Shown here: positions 63,558 to 64,000 of the stretch, piece by piece
Position numbering within the stretch: position 1 is the first letter of the stretch
Layout: each line of letters begins with the position of its first letter
NCBI RefSeq assembly: GCF_007971225.1
Contig: NZ_CP042435.1
Coordinates: 186,001 to 250,000 of the forward strand
Origin: Panacibacter ginsenosidivorans
Lineage (GTDB): Bacteria; Bacteroidota; Bacteroidia; Chitinophagales; Chitinophagaceae
DNA length: 64,000 nucleotides
Direction of reading: 5' to 3'
Notes under the pieces: generated by a model
Told to the model about the DNA's origin: nothing
Database searches by the model: none
The model's input: only the letters and a program-made list of their open reading frames with translations
Program-made: the position numbers and the translations under genes

Positions 63558-63670
63558 ATCGTTGTGTCACTCTCTTGTACAGTCAAACCTTTATTGAGCA
63601 ATGAACAAAGCCTAAAAGAGTGCGACGCAAGAGAAGCATCTTGCTTATTCTACAGGTTGGCTCAAAAAAA
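63558..63670. repeat. Paired repeat element
   Basis: Forward half-site TTGTGTCACTCTCTTGTAC (63562-63580), a 31-base interior, reverse half-site CTAAAAGAGTGCGACGCAA (63612-63630), outer AGGTTGGCTCAAAAAAAT. It follows the FtsX-type permease gene. Confidence 0.82.
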
Positions 63671-63686
63671 TTTTCTTTATTCACTA

Positions 63687-64000
63687 TCATTCTGTTCTCA
63701 AACTCTTTACAGGATTGGCTATTGCAGCTTTGATCGCCTGGAAACTTACCGTTGCTAAAGCAATAAAAGTAGCAAGCAATGCAGCAGCAATAAATACCCA
63801 CCATTCAATATCTACACGATAAGCAAAATCCTGCAGCCACTTATTCATAGCAAACCATGCAACAGGACAAGCAATAACAGCAGCGATAATTATGAGTTTC
63901 AAAAAATCTTTTGTGAGCATGAAAACTATTGCACGAACACTTGAACCTAATACTTTGCGAATGCCAATTTCCCTGATGCGCTGCTCTGCTGCATAGGTTG
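63687..64000 (-). CDS. FtsX-like/MacB-type ABC transporter permease, C-terminal part
   Basis: About 104 residues, open to the window edge, so the N-terminal part lies outside. EQRIREIGIRKVLGSSVRAI is the conserved cytoplasmic motif of FtsX/MacB permeases, followed by two membrane helices (LIIIAAVIACPVAWFAM and VFIAAALLATFIALATVS) and the terminal ANPVKSLRTE typical of Bacteroidetes members. These permeases transport lipoproteins, peptides or antimicrobials with a partner ATPase. The stop at 63687 is clear. Confidence 0.92.
   Translation of the reverse strand, partial: TYAAEQRIREIGIRKVLGSSVRAIVFMLTKDFLKLIIIAAVIACPVAWFAMNKWLQDFAYRVDIEWWVFIAAALLATFIALATVSFQAIKAAIANPVKSLRTE

Noticed and set aside
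694-63630. Repeats as a CRISPR array or integron attC sites
   Set aside because: Copies are thousands of bases apart, in alternating orientation, and lack regular spacers; the GTTRRRY/RYYYAAC ends of attC and any integrase gene are missing.
1-64000. tRNA or rRNA genes
   Set aside because: No cloverleaf with a GGTTCRAATCC-type arm or rRNA core sequence was found on either strand.

Overview
The window looks like chromosome from a member of the Bacteroidetes, most likely Chitinophagaceae or a close relative. The support is a PorP/SprF-type type IX secretion (T9SS) protein, a large surface protein ending in a gliding-motility/T9SS type B C-terminal domain, many short lipoproteins with a Cys lipobox followed by K/N/D residues, DUF4349, YfhO and Reg_prop/LytS-type proteins, low GC, and a TAnnTTTG promoter box before gyrA. 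No rRNA, tRNA, CRISPR array, phage or recognisable transposase gene is visible.

Layout. 1-7.3 kb: a cut-off M57 metallopeptidase, EVE protein, lipoprotein, DUF4349 protein with a frameshifted signal peptide, a cysteine-free sirtuin, a cupin, a saccharopine dehydrogenase-like protein and a GYF-domain membrane protein. 7.6-13.8 kb: gyrA with a secreted repeat protein, a gene-poor stretch with a nested palindrome, then recF. 13.9-20.3 kb: peptide-binding lipoprotein, small lipoprotein, anmK, upp, porP/sprF, two small membrane proteins. 20.5-26.9 kb: smc, a membrane-anchored J protein, an esterase and a CrtA-like protein. 27.2-32.1 kb: two receiver-only proteins, a NarL-type regulator and its multi-PAS kinase. 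32.5-43.8 kb: sugar kinase, YhcH, thiolase, VOC protein, small envelope proteins, hydrolase, Nudix, queuosine-precursor transporter, YfhO and a DNRLRE lipoprotein. 44.0-47.7 kb: LytTR regulator and Reg_prop/LytS kinase. 47.9-59.1 kb: a surface-glycan cluster with four GT2 enzymes and a CDP-sugar cassette (rfbF, rfbG, epimerase, C-methyltransferase, reductase, CmcI-like methyltransferase), interrupted by two LamG lipoproteins. 59.3-63.2 kb: a surface-adhesin-like gene broken by two frameshifts. The right edge holds the C-terminus of an FtsX-type permease.

The most striking unexplained signal is a family of short intergenic repeats. I counted 34 copies of a 19-bp half-site, TTGYGTCRCWCNCTTGTAC or its reverse complement. 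They alternate in orientation almost perfectly along the window and form about 15 inverted pairs. Most pairs enclose 30-230 bp of non-coding DNA, two of which are clearly homologous inside; others enclose one or a few genes. Outer flanks carry a second motif, AAGCCGGGCTCAAAAAA. This resembles a REPIN-like or other non-autonomous element whose mobilising enzyme is not in the window. A second, unrelated structure is the nested palindrome between the gyrA operon and recF, with a perfect 28-bp stem and a 13-nt loop.

Three apparent frameshifts, two at clear homopolymer runs, could be real mutations, phase variation or sequencing errors; the sequence alone cannot decide.
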